From: Gammaproteobacteria bacterium
GTDB taxonomy: Bacteria > Pseudomonadota > Gammaproteobacteria > Steroidobacterales > Steroidobacteraceae
Direction: 5' to 3'
Length of the DNA: 64,000 nt
Assembly: GCA_016707425.1 (NCBI GenBank)
Contig: JADJHU010000002.1
Coordinates: 1-64,000, forward strand
The translations under genes were made by a program, and so were the position numbers. Numbering within the stretch: the stretch's first letter is position 1; the number at the start of each line of letters is the position of its first letter. Under the pieces are notes generated by a model, which saw only the letters and a program-made list of their open reading frames with translations, ran no database searches and had not been told where the DNA came from. Of this stretch, positions 51,860 to 61,216 are shown piece after piece.

Positions 51860-54279
51860 TCAGAACTCGACGCTCAGGTCGAGACCGTAGGTCCGCGCCC
51901 GCTCGTAAATCACCGCTCCGGCAAATCCCAGGCCCGAGTACTGGATGATGTTCCGGTTGTCGAAGATGTTCCGGCCCCAGAGCGCCAGCTCCACCCTCGC
52001 GCCGCGGACCTCCATGCCGCTCAACGCCAGGCGCGCATTCACGAGCCACTGATCAGGCGCTGTGGCAGCCTTGCGAAATGCGGGATCCTCCTGCGCCGTC
52101 AGCCCGGAACCAGGCGAGGTATCGGAGGTCATCAGATATTCGCTCTTGAACTGCCCGTCGATCCTGGCGGAAAGATGTCCGCCGGCGAAAACCCGCGGGC
52201 CGTCGTACTGCGCGAAGAGGTTACCGGTCCACTCCGGGCGATTGTATTCCTGGAATCCCGGCACACCGTGCGTGATGCGATAACCAGAGAAGACCGTGGC
52301 GTCATCGTACTTGAAGTGCGTGTATCCCACGCTGGCGCCGAGCATCACACGGTCGACCGGCACCAGCGTGTTTTCCCATTCCAGCCCATAGGCGGTCGCG
52401 TCAGCAGTCGGCACGATGGCCTGGCCGAAGGGCACAGAGGACGGAATCCCGGTCTGCGACCCCAATGCCGCCTGCTGAATCGAGCCGTAGTCGACGTGGA
52501 ACAGGGCAAGATTGCTGCGGAGTCGCCGGCCGAAGAGCTCGGCCTTGACGCCACCTTCGTAGGACCTGGCCGTCTCCGGGGGGAATTCGATCGTGGCCAG
52601 CTGTCCGCCGGAGATGTATCCCGTCGCGTACTTCACATAGGTGAGTACGTTGTCCAGTGGCTTGTAATTGAAGCCCACGAGATACGTGCTCCGGTCATCC
52701 TCGTACCGGATGGGGAGGAGCGGCCCAGAGAGGGCGAATATGGCTGGACGGAACCGGGAACGACTTCTTTGCCCTCCTTCCTGTCCTTCGTGATGCGATA
52801 CCCGGCCACGAAATCGATCTGGTCCGTCAGGTGAATCTCCGGCTGGACGTAGAAGGCGTCGGACTTCACCCTCACGTTCGGGCGAACGTATCCCGTATTG
52901 GCAGGCACCACGAAGGGCCCGGGGGTGGAGGTGCCCTGACCGACCACCGCCGCTCCCTGCAGCGAGTTGAACTCCCCGGCAGTGCCGCCCGATTCCTGGT
53001 CGTTCTGGAAGTGAATGATCCCCGCGGTGAGGTTGAACCGGTGCCGGCTCACGTTGAACTGCAGCTCGTCGCTCCACTGCTTGTCGAAGCCGCCGACATT
53101 GTTCGCCACGAACAGGAACGGCACACCCGAGGTGGGCACGACCAGTCCGCCGAGGCCATCGAGCTGGGAATTGACGTAGAGGTCGGTCCGGCGATAGGCG
53201 AGTATGTTCTTGAGAGTCGCCCAGTCGTTCACTCGCCAGCTCGCCGTCAGGTTGTGACCGTAGGTCTTCGTCGAACCGGCTGTCGTATACCAGTTGTTCA
53301 CGGCGTCCGGACGCCTCGTGGCGATGGGCGTCATCGGATTACGCGCAGCGCTGTAGAAAAGGTATGGCGTCGTCGACGGCGGAGTACCTCCGAACGCGGC
53401 GACTGCGGGCGTCGCCAGGTAGGCAACCCCGACTGCGGGCGGCGTGAAATCCGTGTCGGAGTAGTCGAACTTGTAGGATAGGTCGAAATCCGGATGGAAG
53501 TCGAAAGCCGCCGCGACGAAGATGCCATCGACCTTCTCGTCGCCCAGCCGCTGCGGCGATTTCAGAAGACCGTGGGCGTAACCGGTCGCAGGGCCGTGAT
53601 CCCAGACGGTGCCGGCACCGAGGTTGCGGGTATCCCCGTCGCGCTCGGAATGCAGGTAGGAGATCGACAGACTGAGCGGCCCCACGCGGGGGAAATCAAT
53701 GCGCGTCTTCGAGCGGACCTGGCTGTAGTTGCCGTAAGTGAACTCCTGTCGGATCCCGAATTCGCCGGTCGGATTGCGTGTGGTGATGCTGACCGCGCCG
53801 CCGGTCGAATTTCGCCCGAAGAGCGTGCCCTGCGGTCCTCGCAGGACCTCGATCTGGTCGATATCTGCAAAGTCGAAGATCGAGCCGGACACGTTCTGGA
53901 CGTACACCCCATCGATGTAGAGCGAAACGCCCTTGTCCGTTCCGAGCGCGCTCCCGAACGTATAGATGCCGCGCATCGAGTACTGCGGAGCCCGGCCGCC
54001 GCCCGCACCCGGCCGGACCGTGAGATTCGGGGTCACGGCGCTGAGATCATTTACGCTCTGAATGCGATTGGCGATGATCGCCTCGGCGCTGAGGGCTGTC
54101 ACTGCAACCGGCACGTCCTGGATGTTCTGCTCGCGCTTTTGCGCAGTCACCACTATCTCGTCGAGTCTGCCGACCTGATCCGGCGCCTGCCCCTGCACGA
54201 TGGACGGAATCGCCACCAGCGCCGACGAGACGAACAGCGCAAAGCGCAAGCCGTGAACGGGATTGCCGAAATCGTTCAT
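51860..54279 (-). CDS. TonB-dependent outer-membrane receptor, one apparent frameshift
   Basis: Receptor of about 806 residues repaired. The start at 54279 behind AGGGGGG opens a signal peptide (FALFVSSALVAIPSIVQGQ), then DEIVVTAQKREQNIQDVPVAVTALS, a plug with QIEVLRGPQGTLFGRNSTGGA, and a barrel ending SVEF with terminal Phe. One base appears missing near 52751-52757: the frame from 54279 runs through VVPGS and the proper continuation FRPAIFALSGPLLPIRYEDD is in the next frame to 51860. A single indel suggests sequencing error or very recent mutation. It heads an operon with LLM, CoA-transferase, MFS, SnoaL and SDR genes and faces an AraC regulator, so its ligand likely induces that set. Confidence 0.87.
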
Positions 54280-54300
54280 TGTTCCCCCCCTGAAGGTGTG

Positions 54301-54318
54301 CGAGCCGTATCCGGCTCG
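54301..54318. repeat. Short inverted repeat in the receptor leader
   Basis: Six-base arms CGAGCC and GGCTCG around six bases, 22 bases upstream of the receptor start on the minus strand. It could be a leader hairpin or a protein site; the arms are short and chance occurrence is possible in GC-rich DNA. Confidence 0.3.
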
Positions 54319-54451
54319 AGAGACGTTCGTCGCGCGTCGATGCCCGGAATTCCGGCACGCTAATGGCACCTGTCGTGTCGAGTCATCGTCCAGGCAGACT
54401 ACGGTCACTGCGCATCCCGCCCCGGGTTACTGCACGGCGCACCGCCCGAAA

Positions 54452-54480
54452 TTGCCTCACGATGCTAGCTGGCGTAGGAT
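54452..54480 (+). promoter_or_regulatory. Sigma-70-type promoter for the AraC regulator
   Basis: TTGCCT at 54452-54457 and TAGGAT at 54475-54480 are separated by exactly 17 bases; each matches consensus in four of six positions. The predicted start of transcription is about 25 bases before the ATG at 54511. It lies in the 231-base gap shared with the divergent receptor gene. Confidence 0.5.
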
Positions 54481-54510
54481 TTTTCGGGGCCGTGGCGGAT
54501 TGCTGACTAC

Positions 54511-55452
54511 ATGGACATTCTTGCGCAAGGAGACGGCGGAATCCCTGATTTCCCGGTCCGGGACTACCCCGTCCCACGAGGTTGCTCGCGCTTCATCCTG
54601 CCTGTCGATCTGCGCCGCGCGCTGCACGAGCATCCGCTGACCCGCGACCTCTACCCGCGCGCGTCCGGCCACTACTCCAGGGATCCTGGACACGGCACCT
54701 TCCTGCAGCCGTGCCATCTCATCTACTACTGCACGGGCGGCGAAATGCGGCTCCGCTCGGACGCAGGCGAATCCCTCCTCGCCAGCGGCGACATCGCAAT
54801 CCGGCCCCCAGGCCGGACGGAGCTCACGGGAACCGAAGGCAAGCCGCTGAGCCTCTACTGGGTCGCGTTTTCGGGAAGCCTGAGCACGGTCTACAGCCAG
54901 TTCATCGACTTCTCGGACGGAGTGGTCCATCTCGGACCGGATCCCGGGCTGATCGGTCAGTTCGAGACGCTCTGCAGACTGCACGACCTGCAGCGCGCGG
55001 ACTTCACCATCGACCGGTTCATCAACGGCGCCAGCCTGCTGAAAGCGCTCCTGACCAGCATTCCCGTGCTCCTGTCCCACAGGGGCACTGAGCGCAGGGA
55101 CCGCATCCAGATGGAGCGGATTCGCGGCTTCATGGCGCAGCGGATCGGAGAGCCCCTGCGGCTGGAGGATATGGCGCGAAGCGTGAACCTCTCGCCCTAC
55201 CACTTTGCGCGGACGTTCAAGACGCTGACCGGGCTCGCGCCCATGCAGTACTTCATCCGCATGCGCCTGCAGCAGGCATGCAGGCTGCTCGACACAACGC
55301 GGCTGCCCGTCAAGCAGATCTCCGCCGCCGTGGGCTACCAGGACCCGCAGCATTTCTCACGGCGCTTCTGTCAGGCCTTCGGCATGGCGCCGCTGGCCTA
55401 TCGGAACCGGGCGTCAGCCTGCAAAGCGACGACGAGCGGCGCCACGCCGTGA
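54511..55452 (+). CDS. AraC-family transcriptional regulator
   Basis: Regulator of 313 residues. The N-terminal 190 residues form a cupin-like ligand domain (HLIYYCTGGEMRLRSDAGESLLASGDIAIRPPGRTELTG). The C-terminal hundred residues carry two helix-turn-helix units: PLRLEDMARSVNLSPYHFARTFKTLTGLAPMQYFIRMRLQQACRLL, then VKQISAAVGYQDPQHFSRRFCQAFGMAPLAYR. It faces the TonB receptor operon and probably activates it on binding an imported compound. The ribosome site is weak. Its stop overlaps the start of the transglutaminase-like gene (GTGA), so the two are translationally coupled. Confidence 0.9.
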   Translation: MDILAQGDGGIPDFPVRDYPVPRGCSRFILPVDLRRALHEHPLTRDLYPRASGHYSRDPGHGTFLQPCHLIYYCTGGEMRLRSDAGESLLASGDIAIRPPGRTELTGTEGKPLSLYWVAFSGSLSTVYSQFIDFSDGVVHLGPDPGLIGQFETLCRLHDLQRADFTIDRFINGASLLKALLTSIPVLLSHRGTERRDRIQMERIRGFMAQRIGEPLRLEDMARSVNLSPYHFARTFKTLTGLAPMQYFIRMRLQQACRLLDTTRLPVKQISAAVGYQDPQHFSRRFCQAFGMAPLAYRNRASACKATTSGATP

Positions 55453-56132
55453 CGCAGACGCCCGATCCCGCAAGCTGCCTCGTCCCGACCGCAATGGTCG
55501 ACAGCGACCATCCCGCGATCCTCGCTTATGCGCGTGAGCGCAGCGCCGGTCACGATACGCCACGCGACCGCGCGGTCGCGCTCTACTACGCGGTGCGCGA
55601 TGGCATCCGTTACGATCCCTACGGCTTCGACCTCACGATCCACGGGCTGCGCGCCAGTACGACACTGGCAGACGGACGTGGCTGGTGCGTATCGAAGGCA
55701 ATATTGCTCGCAGCTGCGTGTCGCGCGCTCGGGATCCCCGCGGCGCTCGGCTATGCCGACGTGCGCAATCACCTGTCCACCGCACGTATGCGGGCGGCGA
55801 TGCGGACCGATGTGTTCTACTGGCACGGCTATGCCGCCATCCTGCTGGATGGCGTATGGCTGAAGGCCACACCGGCATTCAACATCGAGCTGTGCGAGAA
55901 ACTCCGCCTGCGCGCGCTGGAGTTCGACGGTCACGCGGACTCGATCTACCACCCCTTCGATCTCGACGGGCGGCAGCACATGGAATACCTCACCTACCAC
56001 GGTGAATTCGCGGACGTGCCGATGGCGGCGATGCAGGCTGACTTTCGCCGCCACTACCCGATCGCAGGGGACGATCTCGCACGCGGTGATTTCGATCGCG
56101 ACGTCGACGCCGAGGTCGGAGTGCCGACCTGA
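55449..56132 (+). CDS. Transglutaminase-like cysteine peptidase-fold protein
   Basis: Protein of about 227 residues with a transglutaminase core: AVALYYAVRDGIRYDPYGFDL, RASTTLADGRGWCVSKAILLAAACRALGIPAALGYAD with the active-site Cys, and FYWHGYAAILLDGVWLKATPAFN with the His. The third-residue Asp is not obvious; many bacterial members instead show TPAFN as here. It may hydrolyse or transfer amide/ester groups, or process a peptide. The GTG start at 55449 overlaps the regulator stop. Why a steroid-type regulon would need it is unclear. Confidence 0.82.
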   Translation: MTQTPDPASCLVPTAMVDSDHPAILAYARERSAGHDTPRDRAVALYYAVRDGIRYDPYGFDLTIHGLRASTTLADGRGWCVSKAILLAAACRALGIPAALGYADVRNHLSTARMRAAMRTDVFYWHGYAAILLDGVWLKATPAFNIELCEKLRLRALEFDGHADSIYHPFDLDGRQHMEYLTYHGEFADVPMAAMQADFRRHYPIAGDDLARGDFDRDVDAEVGVPT

Positions 56133-56308
56133 TGCCATATCGTCCACCGCCCGAGCCCACGAAGTGGTGCCCTTCGACGCCGGACATGGCGCCTTCGCAT
56201 CGCGCCCCCGGGGAGCCGGCAGAACTCCTGTTGCGTGACGCACAGGAAACGAGATGACCATCAGGAACGAGATGGCCTTCGGCACTTTGGGGCACCAGGG
56301 ACGGCGGG

Positions 56309-57871
56309 TCAGCGTTCGCTGCGCAGCCTGAACTTCTGCACCTTGCCCATGGCATTGGTCGGCAGCGCGCTCACGATCTCGACGAGGCGCGGCACCTTGT
56401 AGTTCGCCATCGCCTCACGGCACCAGACGATCACGCTCTCCGGGGTCACGGCGGCGCCGGGCCTCGGCACGATATAGGCCTTGCCGACCTCGCCCAGGCG
56501 CTCGTCGGGCACCCCGACCACGGCCACGTGCGTGTAGTCCGGATTGCCGCACATGATGCGTTCGATCTCGGCCGGGTAGCAGTTGAAGCCGCCGACGATG
56601 AACATGTCGGTCTTGCGATCGGTGATGCGCAGGTACCCGTTCTCGTCCAGGACACCGATGTCGTTGGTGTGCAGCCAGCCTTGCGCATCGATGGCCTTCG
56701 CGGTGTTCTCCGGATCCTCGAAGTAGCCGCGCATCACGTTGTAGCCGCGCACCACGACCTCCCCCGCCTCACCGACGGGTACGTCGCGATTGTCGTCGTC
56801 CACGCAGCGCAGCTCGACGCCGGGGATCGCCTTGCCGCAGGAGCGCACCACGAGCTCGGCGCTGTCGCCCACGCTCGTCATGGTCACCGTGCCGCAGGCT
56901 TCCGTCAGGCCGTAGCCGGTGATCACCGTGGCGATGCCGAGCTCGCTCCTCATGCGCTCGATCATTGAGGGCGGCACCGTGCTCGATCCCGTGACAGTGG
57001 CCCGCAGCGAGCTCAGGCCTGCGCGGTCCGCGGGTGGCGTGGCAAGCAGCGTCTGGAAGAGCGTCGGGGGTCCGGGCAGAAAAGTGATCTGCGCGGCGGC
57101 CACCAGCTCGTAGAGCATCTGCACTTCCATCTGCGCCACGGGATAGATGGTGGCGCCGCGGATGAAGGTGGCGAGCCAGCCGGCCTTGTAGCCCGCGCAG
57201 TGGAAGAAGGGATAGATGATGGCGAAGCGATCGTCTTCGCGCAGCCCGACGCAGTCCGACCAGGCCCGATACACCGCGACGTTCTGGCGATGCGTAGTCA
57301 TCACGCCTTTCGGATTCCCGGTGGTGCCCGAGGTGAACATGATGTCCGACAGCTCGTCTCCGCTCAGCGCCTCGAGAGAAGCCGCGGCCGCGGCGCTCCC
57401 TGGGCGCGATGCTTCGAGCAGGCGCTCCCAGTCCCCAGCGCCCGCCTCCGAGGGCAGCAGCACGCGATGCTCGAGATGGGGCAGGTCGATGCCCTCGAGC
57501 ATCTTCGGGTAAGACGTGCCGAGAAAGACGTCGGTCAGTATCAGGATACGTACGCGGCCCCTGTTGAGGATGTACTGCGCTTCGCCGGCCTTGAAGCGCG
57601 TGTTCAGCGGCACGATGCAGCCACCGGCCGCCTGCACGCCGAGTGCCGCAACGATCGTCTCGGCCTGGTTCGGAGCCCAGATGGCGACCCGATCGCCCTT
57701 CTGCACGCCGAGAGCACGAAAGGCCGCCGCAGCCCGCAGCATCTGTTCGCGCAGGCCGCGATAACTGATGCACCGCCCGCCGTCGACGATCGCCGGCTTG
57801 TCACCGAGACCGTCTGCCGCACGGAGCACGACGTGCGGAATGCTCCGTGGCAGATCCGGCCCCGCGTTCAT
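56309..57871 (-). CDS. fadD3: FadD3-like acyl-CoA synthetase (HIP-CoA ligase type)
   Basis: AMP-forming ligase of 520 residues. It shows the ATP loop MFTSGTTGNPKGVM near 180, the stretch FAIIYPFFHCAGYKAGWLATF that parallels FadD3 of mycobacteria, TGYGLTEACG, GWLHTNDIGVLDENGYLRITDRKTDMFIVGGFNCYPAEIER, and the C-terminal catalytic Lys in TNAMGKVQKFRL. FadD3 activates the steroid fragment HIP with CoA, the entry step of the pathway encoded at 2436-15094. It is last in an operon with four acyl-CoA dehydrogenases and overlaps the preceding one by four bases. Other medium-chain ligases look similar, but context favours FadD3. Confidence 0.85.
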   Translation of the reverse strand: MNAGPDLPRSIPHVVLRAADGLGDKPAIVDGGRCISYRGLREQMLRAAAAFRALGVQKGDRVAIWAPNQAETIVAALGVQAAGGCIVPLNTRFKAGEAQYILNRGRVRILILTDVFLGTSYPKMLEGIDLPHLEHRVLLPSEAGAGDWERLLEASRPGSAAAAASLEALSGDELSDIMFTSGTTGNPKGVMTTHRQNVAVYRAWSDCVGLREDDRFAIIYPFFHCAGYKAGWLATFIRGATIYPVAQMEVQMLYELVAAAQITFLPGPPTLFQTLLATPPADRAGLSSLRATVTGSSTVPPSMIERMRSELGIATVITGYGLTEACGTVTMTSVGDSAELVVRSCGKAIPGVELRCVDDDNRDVPVGEAGEVVVRGYNVMRGYFEDPENTAKAIDAQGWLHTNDIGVLDENGYLRITDRKTDMFIVGGFNCYPAEIERIMCGNPDYTHVAVVGVPDERLGEVGKAYIVPRPGAAVTPESVIVWCREAMANYKVPRLVEIVSALPTNAMGKVQKFRLRSER

Positions 57872-58878
57872 ACCCCACTCCCGAGCAGCGTCGAACGGAG
57901 CCAGCGTCGCTCACCGCCCAGCTGCCCCAGCAGATGGGCGCGCTTCAGGAACACATGCGCATCGCACTCGGCGGTAAAGCCGATACCCCCGTGGATCTGT
58001 ATGCAGGCGCGCGCATTGGCGAGCGCCGCATCCGCACTCACGACCTTGGCCGCCGCAATCTGGTAAGCCGCGTCGGGGCGGCGGCTGCCCTGCGACAGGC
58101 CCGCGAAGAAGGTCTGGGCATAGGCGGCCTCCGCACGTACTGCCATATCCGCACAGCTGTGCTTGATCGCCTGGAAGGAGCCGATGGCCTGTCCGAACTG
58201 TTCGCGCGCCCCGGCGTAGTCCACAGCCAGGCGGAGCGCGGCCTCGGCCACGCCGAGCAGCTGTGCCGAGTTCAGCAGCGAAACGCGATGTGCAATATCG
58301 CCCGTGGCATCCCGCAGCAGCGGCTGGGCGCTGGCGGGAAGATCGGCGCGATCGAGTGTGACGGCATCATCGAGCGACATCACGGGTCGCGTGCGACCGA
58401 AAGCCGATGCATGATAAAGGCGTGTTTCCGTCTCCTCCAGGATGAGGAAGCAGTCCGCACCGCGGCCATCGATCAGGTGGTACTCGTCGCCACCGGCGCT
58501 CACCCGGTTCGCGACGGCCACACGCCGTTCGCCACCGATGAGAGATGCCAGGGACGTCTCGCCTCCGCGCGCCGCGAGATGGGCAGCGGCCATGGTCGCA
58601 GTGACTGACGGCGAGACCGCATGGCGGCCGAGTTCGCGCGCCACGAGCATCTCCACGACGATGGGGTAGCCGGCGCCGCCTTGCGCCTCGGAGACGCCGA
58701 GGCCGAACCAGCCGAGGCTCGCGATGTGGTGCCAGAGCGCGTCGGTGAGCCCGGCATCGGCCGGCCGTGCGCCATCCGGTCCGGGACGCAGCCGCGTCAC
58801 CGGCAGCTGCGCCTCGAGGAAGCCCGCCACGCTGTCGATGATCTGCTGCTGCTCTTCGGACGGGAGTAGATCGATCAT
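57868..58878 (-). CDS. Acyl-CoA dehydrogenase, short beta-type subunit
   Basis: Short acyl-CoA dehydrogenase of 336 residues: LPSEEQQQIIDSVAGFLE, FGLGVSEAQGGAGYPIVVEMLVARELGR, REQFGQAIGSFQAIKHSCADM with flavin contacts, and IHGGIGFTAECDAHVFLKRAHLLGQL. The middle beta-domain is reduced and the FERG Glu is absent (SLLNSAQLLGVAE), so it is probably the non-catalytic partner of the gene at 58893. Length resembles mycobacterial FadE32-type proteins. Four-base overlap with fadD3 and 14 bases from the alpha gene. Confidence 0.87.
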   Translation of the reverse strand: MIDLLPSEEQQQIIDSVAGFLEAQLPVTRLRPGPDGARPADAGLTDALWHHIASLGWFGLGVSEAQGGAGYPIVVEMLVARELGRHAVSPSVTATMAAAHLAARGGETSLASLIGGERRVAVANRVSAGGDEYHLIDGRGADCFLILEETETRLYHASAFGRTRPVMSLDDAVTLDRADLPASAQPLLRDATGDIAHRVSLLNSAQLLGVAEAALRLAVDYAGAREQFGQAIGSFQAIKHSCADMAVRAEAAYAQTFFAGLSQGSRRPDAAYQIAAAKVVSADAALANARACIQIHGGIGFTAECDAHVFLKRAHLLGQLGGERRWLRSTLLGSGV

Positions 58879-58892
58879 GGTCGCTCCGCTCC

Positions 58893-60068
58893 TCAGCGCC
58901 CGCCGCGCGGCAGTCCGAGGAGCCGTTCACCGATCACGTTGCGACGGATCTCGGAGGTGCCTCCCGCAATGGTGTTCTTGAATGCATCGAGATAGTCGGT
59001 GAGCCAGTCCGGGTTCTCGTCGTGCAGCTCGAGGCCCTCGTTCGCCAGCAGCTCCACGGCAAAGGCATACACCCGCTTCGAGAGCTCGCCGTAGCAGAGC
59101 GCAACGATATTGCCCTCCGGTCCGGGCACCGGCTGGCGTGCTCCGCGTGACACGCTCAAATAAATCATGGCGCGCAGTGCGGCCACGTCCGCGCGCAGTC
59201 GCAGCAGCTGATCCGCGATCGCATCGTCCTCGATGGCCACGCGGCGCCCGTCCGGTCCCTTGAGTTCGTGCGCCAGGCCGTAGAGCCCCTCCAGCATCGC
59301 AGCGAGATGGATCTGGTGCGCGATGAAGGCTGTGCCGCGCTCGAAGCCGAGCGTGGTCATCGACACATCCCAGCCGCCGTTCACTTCACCCACCACGTTG
59401 GCAAGCGGCAGGCGCACATCGTCATAGAACACCTGGCACAGGTTGCCGGTGCCCGACATGGTCGGAATCTTCCGGACCGTGATGCCCCGGGCGTGCATGT
59501 CACAGATCACCCAGGTGAGCCCCTTGTGCCGCTGCGCCTCCGGGTCGGTGCGCACCAGCAGCTCCTGCCAGTCGGCCATCGCGGCGTAGGAGGTCCAGAT
59601 CTTCGAGCCGTTCACGACCAGATGATCGCCTTCGACGCGGGCCTGCGTCTTCACGCTCGCCAGATCCGATCCGGCGTTGGGCTCGGAGAAGCCCTGGCAC
59701 CAGACCGACTCGCCCTTCAGGATCTTCGGCAGATGAAAGCGCTTCTGCTCTTCGGTGCCGCGCACGATCAGCGTCGGCCCGGCGTGCGAGAGCGCAACGA
59801 AGGTCGAGCCACCCACCGGCGCCCGGGCGACCGCACATTCCTCGTACCAGATCACCTGCTGCGCGAGTGACAGGCCGCGCCCGCCGTATTCCCGGGGCCA
59901 GGAGATGCCCGCCCAGCCGCCGTCGTACTGACGCCGCTGCCACTCGAGATCGTACTCGCGGAGAGCCATCCCGGTGCGGGGACGCTTGCCGCGCGGCACG
60001 TTTGCGCACAGCCACGCACGGACCTCCTCACGAAACTGTTCTTCCTCAGGCGTATGCGACAGCTGCAT
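58893..60068 (-). CDS. Acyl-CoA dehydrogenase, alpha-type subunit
   Basis: Acyl-CoA dehydrogenase of 391 residues: MQLSHTPEEEQFREEVRAWLCA, WPREYGGRGLSLAQQVIWYEE, VWCQGFSEPNAGSDLASVKTQA, TLGFERGTAF with the expected catalytic Glu, and AGGTSEIRRNVIGERLLGLPRGGR. It is the likely catalytic partner of the short subunit at 57868. Dehydrogenases of this subgroup act on steroid side chains or ring-derived acyl-CoAs. Which one cannot be told from sequence; fadD3 linkage suggests HIP-derived acyl-CoA. Confidence 0.88.
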   Translation of the reverse strand: MQLSHTPEEEQFREEVRAWLCANVPRGKRPRTGMALREYDLEWQRRQYDGGWAGISWPREYGGRGLSLAQQVIWYEECAVARAPVGGSTFVALSHAGPTLIVRGTEEQKRFHLPKILKGESVWCQGFSEPNAGSDLASVKTQARVEGDHLVVNGSKIWTSYAAMADWQELLVRTDPEAQRHKGLTWVICDMHARGITVRKIPTMSGTGNLCQVFYDDVRLPLANVVGEVNGGWDVSMTTLGFERGTAFIAHQIHLAAMLEGLYGLAHELKGPDGRRVAIEDDAIADQLLRLRADVAALRAMIYLSVSRGARQPVPGPEGNIVALCYGELSKRVYAFAVELLANEGLELHDENPDWLTDYLDAFKNTIAGGTSEIRRNVIGERLLGLPRGGR

Positions 60069-60091
60069 GGATCCCCCGCAATCGGGCGATA

Positions 60092-61216
60092 TCAGGTGAC
60101 CGCGCGCCTGGCGAAGCGATCGAGATGCCAGTCCACATCGCCATAGATCCTTTCGAATGCCAGCAGATGCTCATAATAGTGACCGGCGGCATATTCCGTC
60201 GTCATGGCGATACTGCCGTGCAGCTGGACGGCCTGCTCGCCCACGATTCTCGCTGCATTCGCAGCAACGACCTTGGCGGCGGAAATCATGGCACTGCGCT
60301 CGGCTCCCGCCGCCTCCACATGTGCCAGACCGCAGCAGAGGATCGAGCGGGTCTCCTGCACTTCCACGAACATCTCGGCCAGGCGGTGCTGCAGGGCCTG
60401 GAAGCGGCCGATCGCCTGCCCGAACTGCACGCGCGTCTTCGCATACTCGGCCGTCATCTGCAGCACGGTCTCCATGGCGCCGAGTGCCATGGCGACACGT
60501 GCGAGCGTGGCGCGATCCAGCGCCGCCTGCAGGATGTCTCCAGCCGCGGCACCGCGGGCGAGCACGCTGGAAGCCGGCACACGCACGCCGTCGAACACGA
60601 GATCCGCAGCCCTGGTGCCGTCGACGAGGGAATAGGCATTCATGCGCAATCCCGGCACCCCCGCGTCGACCAGCAGCAGCACGATGTCCTCTTCGCCCTC
60701 GAGTCGTGCCGAGACGATTAGCCGGTTTGCAGCAGGCGCATCCGGTACGCAGCTCTTGCAGCCGCGAAGCTGGAAGGCGTCGCCCCTGCGCGTGGCAACG
60801 ACGTTGAGTCGCTCGGCATCGTAGCGACCGCCCGGCTCGTGGTGAGCCAGCGCGAGACGCGCATCACCGGCCGCCAGCGCCTGCAACACCTCGCGCGCCG
60901 CCCTGGCCGCAGCACATCGTCCGAGGACGTGCGCGCAGAGCACCACCGTGGAAACGTAGGGCTCGAGCGCCAGGGCCCGCCCGAACTCCTCCATCAGGAT
61001 CGCCGTTTCGACGAACGAGCCGGGCCAGCCGCCCGTTTCCTCCGGCTGACCGAGTGCGAGCCACCCGAGCTCGGCATACTTTGCCCAGTGATCGCGCGAA
61101 AAGCCTGCCTCGCTCGCGAGGAGCGCACGACGATCCTCGAAGCGGTAATGCTCACGGAAGAAGCGCCGCGCGCCATCGCGCAGCATCTGTTGCTCCTCCG
61201 TGAGATCAAAGTCCAT
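60092..61216 (-). CDS. Acyl-CoA dehydrogenase, beta-type subunit
   Basis: Acyl-CoA dehydrogenase of 374 residues: MDFDLTEEQQMLRDGARRFFREHYRFEDRRAL, WLALGQPEETGG, RVQFGQAIGRFQALQHRLAEMFVE with flavin contacts, and QAVQLHGSIAMTTEYAAGHYYEHLLAFE, where the usual GGIGFT is changed to GSIAMT. The FERG Glu is replaced (ALDRATLARVAM). Its start overlaps the stop of the alpha-type gene at 61216 by one base (TGATG), which supports an alpha2beta2 pair. Confidence 0.88.
   Translation of the reverse strand: MDFDLTEEQQMLRDGARRFFREHYRFEDRRALLASEAGFSRDHWAKYAELGWLALGQPEETGGWPGSFVETAILMEEFGRALALEPYVSTVVLCAHVLGRCAAARAAREVLQALAAGDARLALAHHEPGGRYDAERLNVVATRRGDAFQLRGCKSCVPDAPAANRLIVSARLEGEEDIVLLLVDAGVPGLRMNAYSLVDGTRAADLVFDGVRVPASSVLARGAAAGDILQAALDRATLARVAMALGAMETVLQMTAEYAKTRVQFGQAIGRFQALQHRLAEMFVEVQETRSILCCGLAHVEAAGAERSAMISAAKVVAANAARIVGEQAVQLHGSIAMTTEYAAGHYYEHLLAFERIYGDVDWHLDRFARRAVT

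Noticed and set aside
56133..56308. Gap between the transglutaminase-like gene and fadD3, with a TGCGT-G-ACGCA palindrome
   Set aside because: Only five-base arms, no T-run, and located between gene ends, so neither terminator nor operator can be argued.
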